Positions 46,679 through 58,668 of a stretch of DNA of 64,000 bases are shown here, one piece after another. Made by a program: the position numbers and the translations under genes. The stretch spans positions 47,476,365 through 47,540,364 of the forward strand of contig NC_055996.1 in assembly GCF_018446385.1 (NCBI RefSeq), given 5' to 3'. Under the pieces are notes generated by a model, which was given only the letters and a program-made list of their open reading frames with translations, did no database searches and had not been told where the DNA came from. Within the stretch, counting starts at the first letter, position 1. Every line of letters starts with the position of its first letter. Source of the stretch: Zingiber officinale. Its lineage: Eukaryota > Streptophyta > Magnoliopsida > Zingiberales > Zingiberaceae.

Positions 46679-47534
46679 TGTTGGAACCCCAAGGTGTTTT
46701 GATGTGATCAAACAAGCTAAGTTAGGTCCTGCGTTTGTTTAACCCTTGTGCCTAAGTGTGCAGAGCTTAGGAACACAGGAAGTCTAGCGGAAGACGCGGC
46801 TAGCGAGAAGGACGACACGGGAGAGAGCCGACGGGCTCGGTGCGTCTGAGGGACGAGGTGTCCGCGGAAGAGTACACCGGTGGACGATAAGAGCGTGGAA
46901 GGAAGGCTGCTCGAGGAGAAGGCCGGAACATGGGTTCGGGTGAGCCCTATTCCGGAAGGCCGAGATCACCCAAGCTAACGGAGCCGGAGCAAACGAGCTA
47001 AACCGGAGTAGTAGAATCGGACCACAAAAGTCAACAAAGTTGACTTAAGTCCGCGCGAATCATTCGGCGCCCGCACTATTGAGGGTCCGGCGCCTGTAAC
47101 CTCGGGCGCTGGTGACTTTTGACTGTGATCGCGTCAAACGCGATCCGATCGTTGGGGGATATCCTCCAGGGCGCCCGGAACTCCTTCTAGGCGCCCGGAC
47201 CAGTACTATAAATATAGTACTGGTCTGCACATTCAGTTTAACTCACTTGTAATCAATTCTTTCTCTGCTTTCAGTTGTATTCTTTTCATTTGTGCTGTCA
47301 ACGTTGTAAAGAGGCTTCTCCGCCTAGAGGAGATCATAGTGCGCTTACTTTCGTTGGATTAGCAATCCTCTGATTACAAACCAAGTAAATCTCTGGTGTA
47401 TGATTTCTTTACTTAGTCTCTACTTTTTATTACAAGTGTTTATGTTATATAGTTGAAAATCCGAGAAAGGTTCGAGTTTAATTTTGTAGGGCAATTCACC
47501 CCTCCCCTCTTGCCGGCCTCCAAAGGGACCAACA
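46679..47534 (+). repeat. Gag-only element 3' LTR
   Basis: 856 bp. Outside the region matching 43750-44110 the two LTRs differ at only a few bases. Inside it the palindromes have lost bases and several short deletions occur. The TATA-centred inverted repeat is conserved at 47200-47223. Confidence 0.92.
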
Positions 47535-47734
47535 TAACTATGTGGTTGTGTTTGTAGTACAACTGTGTGGGTTGTTTAATATATATATATAACTGCGTGG
47601 TTGTGTATATTTCAACCGTGTGGGCTGATGTATTTTGTTATTGATGTATATATGCTTCAGATTGTCATCGATACATGGGAGATGCTGCCGAATTTGTCTC
47701 TGGCAGGCACTCCTTTAGGGCGTGACAATTTATT

Positions 47735-47749
47735 TGGTATCAGAGCAGG
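47735..47749 (+). other. Element D primer binding site
   Basis: TGGTATCAGAGCAGG, initiator tRNA-Met type, seven bases after the 5' LTR end. Confidence 0.9.
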
Positions 47750-49860
47750 TTTATGATACCTATTTTTTGTGTTCTGGATTTTGTGTTTTGGTTTTCTCGA
47801 TGTGACTTTTCAGGTTTTGGGATCAGGCAGTAGTAGGACATCTACAAGGTATTGGAGGTATGTTTGTTATTGTTATCATGCACTTCTTTTATTACTTATA
47901 TGGTTATATATGATAGTTAGTTATGATGTGTTAGTACTCTTTTAGTACTTGTCTAGTTATTTGTAGCATATATTTCATGTGATGGGTCAACCACTGATCA
48001 CGGTCGACCCTACTAGAAATTAAGGATAACAGTCTTAGGGGATTCGTCATATCATACTAGCAGTAATAATCATGTTGACTTAGTCTATAGAGGATTAATT
48101 TATATTCTCTTTGGTTCTGTCTATAGAGGATTGATTTACCCTCATTGACTTGGGTAGTTGTGAATTGATTTACCTTAGTTACTTTTGTGGAGGATTGATG
48201 TACTCTTATTGGACTAGTTGTTGATGACCGATCTATTTTGTTGGTTCGATCAGTAGGGAAATGACTTACTCTATTTTTATAGAGATTTTGAATTTTTAGG
48301 ATACTCGTGCTTGGTTAGAGATTTTTAGTCACATTTGGGTACATGACTTGTACCAAGGTAGAGAGGACTGAATTAGCCATATACCATTGTCGACTTGGTC
48401 AACCTATAAAGGATCGACGTATCCTATTCCATGTGGGTTTTGACCCTGGATCATCTGTACTTGGTAGGATGACTTAGTAGGTACATTCAGATGGGATACC
48501 TGCACTCATGTGGAAAGGCGTAAAGCTACTTGCTTAACACTTAGAAGATACAACCATTTCATGGCCGTATGAATTGGTGAGTACATTTGGATATATAATT
48601 TATACGGGCGTAAGAAAAGGTGTAGTTAGCTGCTTATCTTTTATGTGACAAGGCATCACGTGAAGAAAGAAGCAGATGATGATTTTTGAGATCAAGGCAT
48701 CATTTGGTGATTACGTTGAGGTGTTTTGAGAGCGAGTACTTTACTACCTCTTCCAGTAGCATGATGGATTATAAGGTGATGATCAGTCGATTCACCTAAT
48801 GCCGATCCATGAGGGATCCTGACTCATGGACCGATTACGGATATCCTTGATGGTATCTAGGGATTTATGACCCACAGTAATACAAAGGTAGTGTTAGTTG
48901 ATTAACACCTAGAAAGTTTCATCGTCATCGAGTGGAAATATTTTATGATGATTTGTGAGGAACAGAGCACCAATCGACAGTTATGTCGGTTAGCTATTTG
49001 TTGATAGTATATCTCTACCCTTGTATGCATTGCTCGTCACAAAAGGTTACAGAACTTTAGGTGGAACAATCATAGTATGATGTGTTATAAGACAATGGTT
49101 AGTTGACTCAACTAACATTGTCTCCCTTGAGTAGCTCGGGACCTTGACCACATGATCATTTTACCAAGGTCTTGAAGTTTATAATTTAGATTGGAGTGTT
49201 CGATCTCTTGTCGATATTAGCCGGAGGACATTAAACGGGTATGATTATGAGATTTGTGGGGATATTCTTTGATGAGTAGACTCTTAGTCAGGAGATTGAA
49301 TGACCCTTTAGATTTTGAATTGTCATTCCCTTATGGTGGATATTTGAGTATCTGAAGGATGAGATTTGGTATACTCTTTGGATAATTATGGATGAAATTA
49401 GTAGAGTTTTTATACTCATCTTTTGGATTAATCGTATATCTACTACCACTTGGAGAGTTGTTGATTATCAGTCAGGAAGTCAAGGGATATCCCTTGGATT
49501 TCAATAGTCATATATCTTATATGGGATTGTGATATATTTATTCATCTTAATAGTACACCAAGATGAGAATTTTCTACAGGAAAATTATCATGTTTGATTG
49601 AGGTTGAGGGATATTGTGAGATTAGATATTGTGATATGTGGATTTCTAATGATTTATTGGAGTAAATGTTGAGTTATGTGGTTTTCTAATTATCTATTAG
49701 TTAATAGCTATTTTTATGATCTATTAGTGGATATTTGTTTTGATGATCTATTATTTGGGTTTGTCATTAATGGTGACATAGTGAGTGTCAGGTGTGATAA
49801 TTATGGATTTGGTGATATGTAGTTGGTGATCAGATTACAGATTCGTTGCTAGTAATCTTA
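47750..49860 (+). other. Element D: 2.1 kb where gag and protease should be
   Basis: I find no gag, zinc knuckle, protease or N-terminal RT residues here. Degenerate repeats of about 50 bp around AGGATTGATTTACCCTCATT occur at 48070-48290. Either the region has decayed beyond recognition or it was replaced. Confidence 0.65.
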
Positions 49861-50480
49861 TGGTTGAGTATGCCTTATATACTGACATTATGAGTTGTTG
49901 GTAATGTCATTTGGGCTTACTAATGCTCTAGCGGTATTTATGGATTTGATGAACCGCATCTTCTTGGAATATCTAGATCGGTTCGTAATCATCTTCATCA
50001 ACGACATTTTGATTTACTCGCATTCTGAGGAGGAATATTCACAGCATCTTCGCATAGTTTTGGAGCCTCTTCGACGACATCGTCTATATGCGAAGTTCAA
50101 CAAGTGTGTTTTGTTTGGCTACCCTCAATCGATTTTCTGGGACACGTGGTTTCTAGTCAAGGTATTTTCGTAGACTCTCAGAAAATCAAGGTTATGACCA
50201 GCTGGAAACAACCGAAATCAGTTCAAGAGATCTGCAGTTCTTGGGATTGGCCGGATATCACAAACGATTCATTGAGGGTTTCTCTCGCTTTGCTATGCCG
50301 CTGACACGCCTGACCAGGAAAGGTGTGAAGTTCATCTGGTCAGAAGCCTGCGAGACCAGCTCCTAGGAGATGAAGTGGAGATTAGTGTCGGCACCAGTTC
50401 TGGTTTTACCTTCTGGAGAGGACAGATTCATACTCTACACCAACTCTTCTCTACAGGGTTTATGCACTGTTTTGATGCAG
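49861..50480 (+). pseudogene. Element D reverse transcriptase C-terminal half
   Basis: The frame at 49895 carries [20 protein letters not shown] and [19 protein letters not shown]. The catalytic box reads FIND instead of FIDD, so one catalytic Asp is lost. After 50104 the reading continues in other frames ([34 protein letters not shown]). Nothing of the N-terminal half of RT is seen. It is dead as an enzyme. Confidence 0.88.
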
Positions 50481-50825
50481 TATGGTAGGGTAGTCTCTTA
50501 TGCTTCTCGTTAGTTGAAGGAGCATGAGAAGAACTACCCAATACATGATCTGGAGTTGGCCGCCATTATATTCACTTTGAAAATTTGGCTGCATCATCTG
50601 TATGGTATTACATTTGAGATTCTCACTAATCATAAGAGTTTTAAATGTCTTTTCACTCAAAAGGAACTCAATATCCACCAGAGGAGATGGATGGAGTTCC
50701 TGAAGGATTATGACTGTACCATTAGTGCCCACCCAGGGAAAGCTAATGTGGTAGCCGATGCACTTAGCCGGAAGTCTAGAGGGACATTAGCTTGCCACCG
50801 AGTTTTGATCATGAACTTGATTTAG
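50430..50825 (+). pseudogene. Element D RNase H
   Basis: YSD-type residues in decayed form, then a clean frame from 50514: [43 protein letters not shown] and [16 protein letters not shown], typical of Gypsy RNase H. A TAG at about 50511 lies just before the clean frame. The first active-site Asp reads Asn (LYTNSSLQG). Confidence 0.87.
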
Positions 50826-50999
50826 GGTTTCTCCGAGTTGGGCCTTGAGGAGCAAGGACAAACATAGCAGGGTATTCTGGTTGCCATGGTTGCTCAGTCT
50901 TCGATCAGGACGAGGATCCGAGAGGCCCAGGCCGGTGATCAGCGCTTACAGTTCATTGGCAGCTAGATAGCATTCGGGCAGCAGACCGAGTTCACCTGA

Positions 51000-51960
51000 C
51001 ATGATGAGGGTACTATTTATTTCCGAGGTAGATTATACGTACCTCAATCTCACCCGGTCTTGGAGGAGTTACTTCAGGAGGCTCATCACTCCCGATTTGC
51101 TATCCACCCAGGCGAAACCCGCATGTATCGAGATTTGAGGCGTTCATATTGGTGGAACGACATGAAGAAAGACATCGTGGAGTTTGTAGCTAGGTGCCTA
51201 GTCTGTCAGCATGTGAAGGCTGTGCACCAGAGACTTGCCGATTTACTTCAGAGGATTCCTATTTCGGAGTAGAAATGGGAGCACATCACTATGGATTTTG
51301 AGGTGGGATTGCCTAGGACCTGAAGAGGTCATGACGCGATTTGGGTAATCATTGACCGATTAACAAAATCTATACACTTCTTAGCGATTCGAAAGACCGA
51401 TTCTAGATCGATTGGCAGAGCTATAATGTCGAGAGATCATCAGATTGCATGGTGTTCCTTTGAGCATTATATCGGATGGAGACCCACGGTTCACGTCCCG
51501 GTTCTGATAGAGTCTTCAGCCGGCCTTGGGCACACAGCTCTGTTTCAGTACAATATTTCATCTGTAGACGGATGGACAGTCATAGCGGACCATTCAGACA
51601 TTAGTGGACTTGTTGAGTTCTTGCGTTATGGAGTTCGGAGGTAGCTGGGAGGATCACCTTCCATTAGTAGAGCTCGCCTACAACAACAACTATCATTCAG
51701 CTATCCAGATGACACCGTTTGAAGAGTTGTATAGTTGGCCTTGTCGGACACCCATCCTCTGGGAGGAGGTTGGGGAGACCTAGCTGCTAGGACCTCAATG
51801 AGCTTAGCAGCAGGTAGAGTTGGTTCAAACTATCAAATGGAGGATGTTTAAGGCGTAGGACCGTCAGAAGAGTTATGCTGATCAGAAACGGAGACCCCTG
51901 GAGCTCTCTATAGGCAACCATGAATTTTTGAGAGTCTCACCCACGAAAGGAGTGAAGAGA
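51000..51960 (+). pseudogene. Element D integrase
   Basis: The zinc finger is in the frame from 51060 (HHSRFAIHPGETRMYRDL, CLVCQHVKAVHQRL), followed by a stop at about 51270, then the core in broken form (KWEHITMDFEVGLPRT, HDAIWVIIDRLTKSIHF). Later pieces read NNNYHSAIQMTPFEELY. Stops and frameshifts occur every 100-200 bp. Confidence 0.85.
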
Positions 51961-52335
51961 TTTGGTCTTCGAGGTAAACAAGCTCCACGATACATTGGGT
52001 CTTTCTAGATCTTGGAGAGGATTGGAGCGGTAGCTCACCGTCTAGCGCTACCACCATCTCTAGAGGGCATTCACGATGTATTTCATGTGTCCATGCTGAG
52101 GAGATACGTATCCTACCCAGCACATGTTTTGTCAGACATATCAGTTCTCATTCGGCCTGACGTTACTTACGAGGAAGTTCCGGTATGGATTTTGGATCAC
52201 AGAGAGCGTCAGCTGTGGAACAAGACTATCCGACTGGTAAAAGTCAGATGACAATATCATTCTGATGAGGAGACTACCTACGAGCTCAAGGATAAGATTC
52301 AAGCTCGATACACTCATTTTTTTTTTACTTTACTT
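51960..52335 (+). pseudogene. Element D integrase end and chromodomain
   Basis: The frame from 52012 gives RLALPPSLEGIHDVFHVSML and PDVTYEEVPVWILDHRERQL, then QYHSDEETTYELKDKIQAR after a stop at about 52250. This is the chromodomain-like end seen in A. Similar elements end pol in this way. Confidence 0.82.
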
Positions 52336-52435
52336 AAGGTATGTGGGTTAATTTTATGCTCAACATTTATATGGTTTATTGATTGCTAGTACTTGTTGAT
52401 GGTAATTAACGAAAATTTAGGGACCAAATTTTATT

Positions 52436-52447
52436 AGTGGAGGAGAA
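52436..52447 (+). other. Element D polypurine tract
   Basis: AGTGGAGGAGAA just before the 3' LTR TG. Confidence 0.75.
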
Positions 52448-54545
52448 TGTAAAATACGACACCCAAATAATAATAAAATAATAAGGTTATTTGAGGAAAA
52501 ACTTTAATGGAATTTTTAGTAATTTTTAGAAATTTTAAGGGAATTTTTTTGAGCTCGTATGATGTATGTTAGGGTGATAAATTATTGGGATAGAGGAAAG
52601 CCTGCTTAAGTTACCATATTTGGACAAGGAAATATTTAATTTCTTAAATATTTCTTTGATTTTTCTTTTCCTTCGTTTCTTACCCATGCCCTAGCTTCCT
52701 TCTTCGCCCGATCCCCTTCCTCTCCGCCGCCCCTCTCGCGCGATGCCAAGCCGCTGACTTGCCTCTTCCCCGATCTCTTCGTTTTCCCTCTTCCTTATCT
52801 TCTCCTTCTTCGATCCTTTTCCTCATCTCACCGCCGACTGTCATAGCCCGATGCCGGGCGTCAATCGCCGTGTCGCTCCAACTTGTGAGACGCCGGAGCT
52901 GCCAGCAATCGACGTCATCGACCAGGAGGGATCTATTGTCCCTGAGTCTCTCCCTCTCACGCGAATATGCTGCATCATCCCAACTGATCATAGCCACCAC
53001 TCAATCGCCGACGCCGAGCTACCTTTCTCCTCTGCTCATCCCTGGAGGCTGTTGGGTCGTCTTCCTCCCCGGGTCGTCACTCCACACGAGCAGATCTTCA
53101 GCCAAGGAAGGGGAAGGCCGAGCCCAAGCATCGACCTCCCCTTGCCTGCATTCTCTTTTGCCCGATTGTTGCTGCTCGATCGCTGCCACCTGATCACTGC
53201 CACCTCAATGTCGCCACTTCGTGTGAGGCCAGCACGATGACGCCGATGCCATCAGCCATCACGAGAGGGTCAGTCTCTTTGTGCGCTATTGTTTCCTTTG
53301 TCTGAGTCAATCCTTAGCCTTGTGTTTCTTCATATCTCATTTTCACCTCTCCACTACAGCCAATAGCTAGATCTGACAATGATCAATCCTAATCAGTGCT
53401 ACTCCAGCCGCAGGGAACCACCAGAGAGGAAAAAGGGGTAACAAATCTCTTAAACTAAGTTTATTTGACTTATGCTACTTCCGATTGGAAGTTGGAATTT
53501 AGATATGGGGGTGTTGTTTGTGTTTTAGGATTTGTGTGGAGATCCACGGCTGCACTGGAGCTTCGGCCATGAATACCAAGTAGCAAGCTCCTCTGGCTGA
53601 GTCAACATTGAAGTCTTTGGATTTGGGTAAATTTTGTTGATGGGTTATGCATTGATCTAATTCAATTTGATTTTGGAAGAGTTATGGATATCTATTCTAA
53701 TGTTGTGATGGATTATGAAAGAGATTAATTTGTTCTTGATGTGTAGTTGATTTAAGACATGGAGTAAATGATGTGTTGATTTGAGTAGGATTGAAGTGAA
53801 GGAATTGTGGATTGAGTTAAACCTAATTGGATTAATGAATTAGGTTAATTAATTTGATTAGGGTTTCCCTAATTAGGTTGGAGATTTTATTTAGCTATTT
53901 GCTATATATATATTAGCTAAATACATTATGTGATCGCAAGACTTTGATTCGAGGCGAGCCTCTTGACATGAGATTGGTTTGATACGATCTTCGATTTGAG
54001 GTGGGTACCTTTGACTTATCTCTTTTGTTATTGTCATTATGATATGCATAGTAATTTATAGCTTGTAGTAATGGTTGTGTTTAGCTACCATTGGTATGTC
54101 ACTACTTGATACATATAGCATGCCCTTGTTTGTTATTATCTGTTATGCATTTAGACTTATATTCTTTTGTTCTTGCCATGTGTATTTATGATCATATAAG
54201 TAGTGACATACAATGCTTTACTGTGTGCAGGACTAGTTACTAGACATACCTGACATGTGTACCTAGTTTCATGATACTTAGATCCTTGTTGGATTTCTTT
54301 ACCTTTTTGCAATATATTATGGAGGTGTCAGGATATACATGCTATAGTGTCATGCAGCATCTTGCATGATTGCATGCTGAGCAATTGTCAGCTCCATTAT
54401 TGTTGAGCATATCATCAATTACATGAACATCACACACACAACCACTCATGGGTTAGTGGTATTTCAGGAAGGGTGTGTGTTACAAATTGCTCTGTCAGGG
54501 CTCCACTAGTCCACTCATGGGTAGCGATGACTGCAGCGTGTAGTG
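52448..54545 (+). repeat. Element D 3' LTR, left part
   Basis: Matches 40671 to about 42740. Cut after GTAGTG at 54545, where C3 begins; TAGTG (54541-54545) is the expected TSD. Confidence 0.87.
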
Positions 54546-56325
54546 TGTTGGGATGTATACTATAGGCCTAGTTTTTGTATAAACATCTATTTTGAAATAT
54601 TTTGAAATATTTTGAAATGAGAATCACTTTGGTCAAATGTCTGCATTTTATATTTATATATATGTCAATGCAGTTGTCCATTTAATTTATATTGTAGATA
54701 ACATTGTATGTGGTGCCACATAGAAGATCATGTTATCGATTCCTTATAAATTATAAATAGTAGCTCACAACCAAAATGGATTGGGACAAACCATTGGAAC
54801 GGTTGTAGTGTAATTTTGTATTAGTATGTCTTGACTATAAAATTACACAAGTACACTATGTGTGTTTTGAGCAGGACCATTTGAGGTTGTTTGATTTATA
54901 CTGACTACATAAAAGAATAGAACCTCTATTATTATGGATGTGCGTCCTCTTAATCCCGATATAATAACAAGCACGTATACTTAGTATTTAATTCTTTAAC
55001 TTATAAATGGGTGAGATTTATTAGTTAAATTAATAGGGCTGATGAGTTGGAAGATAGTATTATTTATATGGTGTGTTGTTGATTATAGAAGGATCTATGT
55101 CCTAATTATTTAGGATGATGATGTCCCCTTGAGGAGCTCATAAGGATTATTATGTAAACCCTACAGGTGGACTTAGTCCGGCATGATAATAAAGTTGGGT
55201 GGTACTACTCATAGAATCAGATGTTAATTAATTGAGTTGTCAGCAACTCATTTAATTAACAGATATACGATATCTTAAACACGGGGAGATTAACACACTC
55301 ATGATAAGAAGAAGCCCATATTGTAATATGGAATTGATGCGGTAGTTCAATAATAACCCTTTAGTGGTATGAGTTATTATTGATGGACTTGGGTTGGGTG
55401 TTCGGGCCGAACACAGGAAGCCCAAGCCCATTAGGACGCCTAAACCAATTCCTCCTCTAGGTCCCTGTTGTAGCCTCTATATAAAGCCTCACATCCACCC
55501 ATCCATAACTTGGTTTAGTTTAACTGAGTTTGGTTTAACTTGGTTTAGTTTAACTTAGCTTGGTTTGGTTTAACTTAACTTGGTTTGGTTTAACTTGGTT
55601 ATAGAAAGAGAGATTTTTTCTAAACAGAATTATGTTATTTTTCTTTCTTTGTAACCGGCGACAAGCCTATAAAAAGGAGTAGGTGGTGGCTCCTAAAACC
55701 TAATTTTCTAATTCTCCACAATCCTCTTCTCTCCTTGTGATCGGCGCCCCTCTTCCTTTGCTAGGGCCGACACCCCTCCTCACCTTGCTAGGGCCGCCCC
55801 TTGCTCACCTTGTAAGGGTTGCCCCCCTCCACTCCTTGCGTAGGGTCGGCGCCCCTTCCTAGCAATCCATTAGTGGCCGACGGCTTGGAGAAGAGGAAAA
55901 AGAGGAAGAAGAGGAAGAAGAAGAGAAGATACCCAATCCTAGAGCCTCCTTTTGTAGTCAGCGGTTTGGAAATCGAGAAGAGAAGGAGGGTGGTGGTGTC
56001 TTGGTAGATCGTCACCCACACGACATCTAAGAAGAGGAGAGGAATACGGTAGAAGATTAAGAGGTCTCTAGTTACGAAGAAAGGTACAACTAGTTCTTAA
56101 TTCCGCTGCGTAATTAGTTAGTTTTCTTTGTATCAATTTTTGGAATATCAACACAAGAGGTTAGTGATCTTGTACTTTGATCAAGGTGTGTTTTTATCCG
56201 TCAAGAACTTGCTTGATTGATCAAACACATGTTTGATCGAACATGCAGGTAGTTTGGAATAGTTATGTTCTTGTATATTTTTTTATACAGGGAAATTTAA
56301 ACAGAACGGAATTCCAATGCCTTCA
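54546..56325 (+). repeat. C3 5' LTR (1780 bp)
   Basis: TGTTGGGATGTATACTATAG to CAATGCCTTCA. Related to, but shorter than, the LTRs of C1 and the solo copy. Includes a minisatellite at 55508-55601 and a GGAAGAAGAGG-type purine stretch near 55890-55930. Confidence 0.85.
55508..55601 (+). repeat. Minisatellite in C3 LTR
   Basis: About six units of AACTTGGTTTGGTTT-like sequence, 15-17 bp each. Not seen in the related LTRs. Confidence 0.8.
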
Positions 56326-56327
56326 AG

Positions 56328-56342
56328 TGGTATCAGAGCGAG
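56328..56342 (+). other. C3 primer binding site
   Basis: TGGTATCAGAGCGAG, two bases after the LTR. Confidence 0.9.
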
Positions 56343-57466
56343 TTTTCTGGTTCTATGTGATTGGTTTTCGGTTAAATTATGCACTGCTCGTATATAAATT
56401 TCGGTCGGATAATAGTAGGATGTGCAAGATAGATTAACTCTATGGTTGCAGGCGTCCTAGATCCAACTATTATGGCTCTTTGTGTGTTTGTGTATGATTT
56501 GAACCCTCGGCCATGTCGAGGTTGTTTGTGTGTGCATGATTGTAATAATTAAATGCGGCCAGTTGTCATATTATTATTATTTTTTTACATTATGTTCGAT
56601 CTAAATTACATATAAATTCCTTTATGGAATATAGGATCGATAAATGTAATATTTTATTTTTTGTTGCGGCTTGTATCCTTGCAATGCATGGTGCTATTTT
56701 TGAGAACCAAAGGCGTGGTGGAGAAGGAAGTGAGATAGACGCGATGGCTTGATCCATTGGCGACACATTGGAGGACAACGATGGATGTGGCGGCATATTG
56801 GAGGACAGCGTTGGATGAGGCCATAATAGTTGGAAATCTTATTTTCATATTTATTGCCTTTATATGTTGTTTTATGTGCTGTGATGCTATGTGCATGCTA
56901 AAATTCCTCAATTTAAATAACTAAGTGAGAGAGGGATTATTTATTTAAATTCCACGGTCTCCATTACTGGTTTGTAAGTGATGCATTCAAACTTGCGCGT
57001 TGGCTTTAAGTGCCTTCCACCATATCGGATGAGTTTATTTGCGGATCGCTAGATCAAACTTCCTCTATGGATGATTATAGGAAATTATTTAGGCATGTGC
57101 GATATTCTCCATCTGAAGGGGCACAATTCTAATTAATGGACTAAGTATCAAGTAATGATATACACTTAGGCGCATTTAATAGTATCCTCCCCATCGGAGT
57201 CACTGCTATTATTTGTGTGACCGAAGATGAACCAACTATTAATTTTATTTGTCATAAAGTTAGGTTGACAAGATAATAAAATTAATGGGTAAAACCTTCT
57301 CTTACAAATGTTTGAATTAGTATACATCCACACTATCTTGGCATACGAAATTCATGGTGTTTTGAAGTATTGGTGAATTTAAATTATATTGTTTGAGGAA
57401 TCAATATTATTTTAAATTCTAAAGTTTTGACAAAATATTTTATTTTGTGATTCTCAAGATTTCAAA
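56343..57466 (+). other. C3 untranslated leader
   Basis: Similar in order to the leader of C1 (reverse of 11200-12600). One diverged hairpin unit at about 57309-57350. No gene. Confidence 0.7.
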
Positions 57467-58290
57467 ATGGCTTTCAATTCTCTTACTGTTATTTTAAAAG
57501 AAAACAAAATTTCTCGTCCAAATTATATTGATTGGAAACGAAAGTTAGACATTGTCTTAACTGCTGAAGAATACAAGTTCATACTTCTTGAGGTCTGTCC
57601 TAGCATGCCTGATAAGGATTCTAGTGAAGAGGAGATAGAGAGACATAGGAAATGGGTCAAGGTAGATGAGATGGCGCAGTGTTATATTTTGGCTTCTATG
57701 TCAAATGTCCTGCAACATCAGCATCAGACCCTACCCACTGGCTATGACATGATGCTCAATCTCAAGGAACTCTTCGGACACCAGAATCGAGCTGTCAGGC
57801 AGGAGGCCATGAGAAACTTAATGACGACCACCATGACTGAGGGGACACCCGTGAGGGATCATATCCTCAAGATGATGCACATTTGAATGAGATGGAAGTC
57901 CTTGGAGATGAAATCGATGGGGAAACCCAGGTCGATATTATTCTCCAAATGTTGCCCAAAAATTTTGAACAGTTCCGCCTAAATTACAACATGAACAAAA
58001 GGGTTTATTCATTGGTGGAACTTCTGACAGAACTCCAAGCGGCACAAGGGCTATTTCGTCAAAGTTCTCAAGTTCACATTACTGAAAATGTTTCTGCCTC
58101 TACGATGAAAGGCAGAAAGAAGAAGAACAAACAAGTTGGTTCGGCAAAGAAAGTGATTCAACCTTAAGGGACTGGCCGCAGGTAGGTGTGAAGAAGCCGA
58201 AAGGCAAGTGCTTCAGATGCAAGTAGTCTGGACATTGGAAGGTGGGCTACCCTCGTAGAAAGGAGAACAATAAAGGTGTAACTTATTCAT
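57467..58290 (+). pseudogene. C3 gag
   Basis: ATG at 57467. The UBN2-type Copia gag domain: YIDWKRKLDIVLTAEEYKF, CYILASMSNVLQHQHQ, NLKELFGHQNRAVRQEAM. A frameshift lies near 57884, after which the other frame has NEMEVLGDEIDGETQVD and FRLNYNMNK. A TAA at 58165-58167 ends it. The knuckle then lies in a third frame (CFRCK, a stop, SGHWKVGYP), where the third Cys is Tyr. So gag is broken three times. Confidence 0.88.
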
Positions 58291-58299
58291 TAGTTGTTT

Positions 58300-58540
58300 A
58301 AACATGTTTAGCGGTGTTATCTACCGGTACCTGGTGTGTAGATATGGGAGCCACTGATCATGTCTGCAATTCATTGCAGGGGTTCCAGGAAACCAGACGA
58401 CTACATGAAGGGGAAATCACTGTCTACATGGGCAATGCTACAAGAGTGACGGATGTTGGAGTGGGAGATGTTTATTTATCTTTTGATAGGAATAAACCTT
58501 TGATTTTGAAAAATTATCTTTACATACCATGTTTTAGTTT
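58300..58540 (+). pseudogene. C3 protease, N-terminal part
   Basis: STGTWCVDMGATDHVCNSLQ, where the DTG triad reads DMG, then NATRVTDVGVGDVYLSF and NYLYIPCF. Sequence departs from Copia after this point. Confidence 0.82.
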
Positions 58541-58668
58541 CTAAGCCTAGCTTTTGTATGAACATCTGTTTTGAAATAAGCCTAGCTTATGTATGAACAT
58601 CTGTTTTGAAATAAGTCTAGCTTATGCTTTAAAACTTTATTTTAAAACTTTGATTTTGAGATGTTTCT
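58541..58668 (+). repeat. Tandem 35-bp repeats derived from LTR start
   Basis: TAAGCCTAGCTTTTGTATGA plus 15 bp more, repeated at 58542, 58577 and (partly) 58612. The words match the first 30-60 bp of the adjoining LTR. Confidence 0.78.

Larger units (their letters stand above)
43553..47534 (+). mobile_element. Gag-only non-autonomous LTR element (TR-GAG type)
   Basis: A 3982-bp element with perfect TSD TAACT (43548-43552 and 47535-47539), LTRs of 913 and 856 bp, primer site and polypurine tract. It has one gene, a Copia-type gag with a zinc knuckle, and no RT or integrase. This matches elements described as terminal repeat with gag (TR-GAG). It must use pol proteins from another element. Confidence 0.9.
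40671..47727 (+). repeat. Element D 5' LTR (3070 bp of own sequence, split)
   Basis: Own sequence is 40671-43552 and 47540-47727. The end TTTAGGGCGTGACA is followed by the primer site. It matches 52448-54545 throughout the shared part. Pyrimidine-rich near 40880-41040. Confidence 0.85.
40671..54545 (+). mobile_element. Element D: chromodomain Gypsy, decayed, cut by C3
   Basis: LTR starts TATAAAATACGGCACCC at 40671 (first G mutated) and TGTAAAATACGACACCC at 52448. Between them lie a primer site, a long leader, and decayed RT, RNase H, integrase and chromodomain on the plus strand. The 5' LTR is interrupted by a gag-only element; the 3' LTR is cut at 54545 by C3, and its remaining 1 kb is not seen in the window. 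D entered or truncated element E at 40670. Confidence 0.85.
54546..58668 (+). mobile_element. Element C3: Copia retrotransposon, truncated in protease
   Basis: LTR 54546-56325, primer site, leader, gag and start of protease on the plus strand. At about 58540 it breaks off into short repeats copied from the start of the LTR, then a further LTR fragment (58669-58935). No integrase or RT is present. The inserted site is the LTR of D. Confidence 0.85.
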
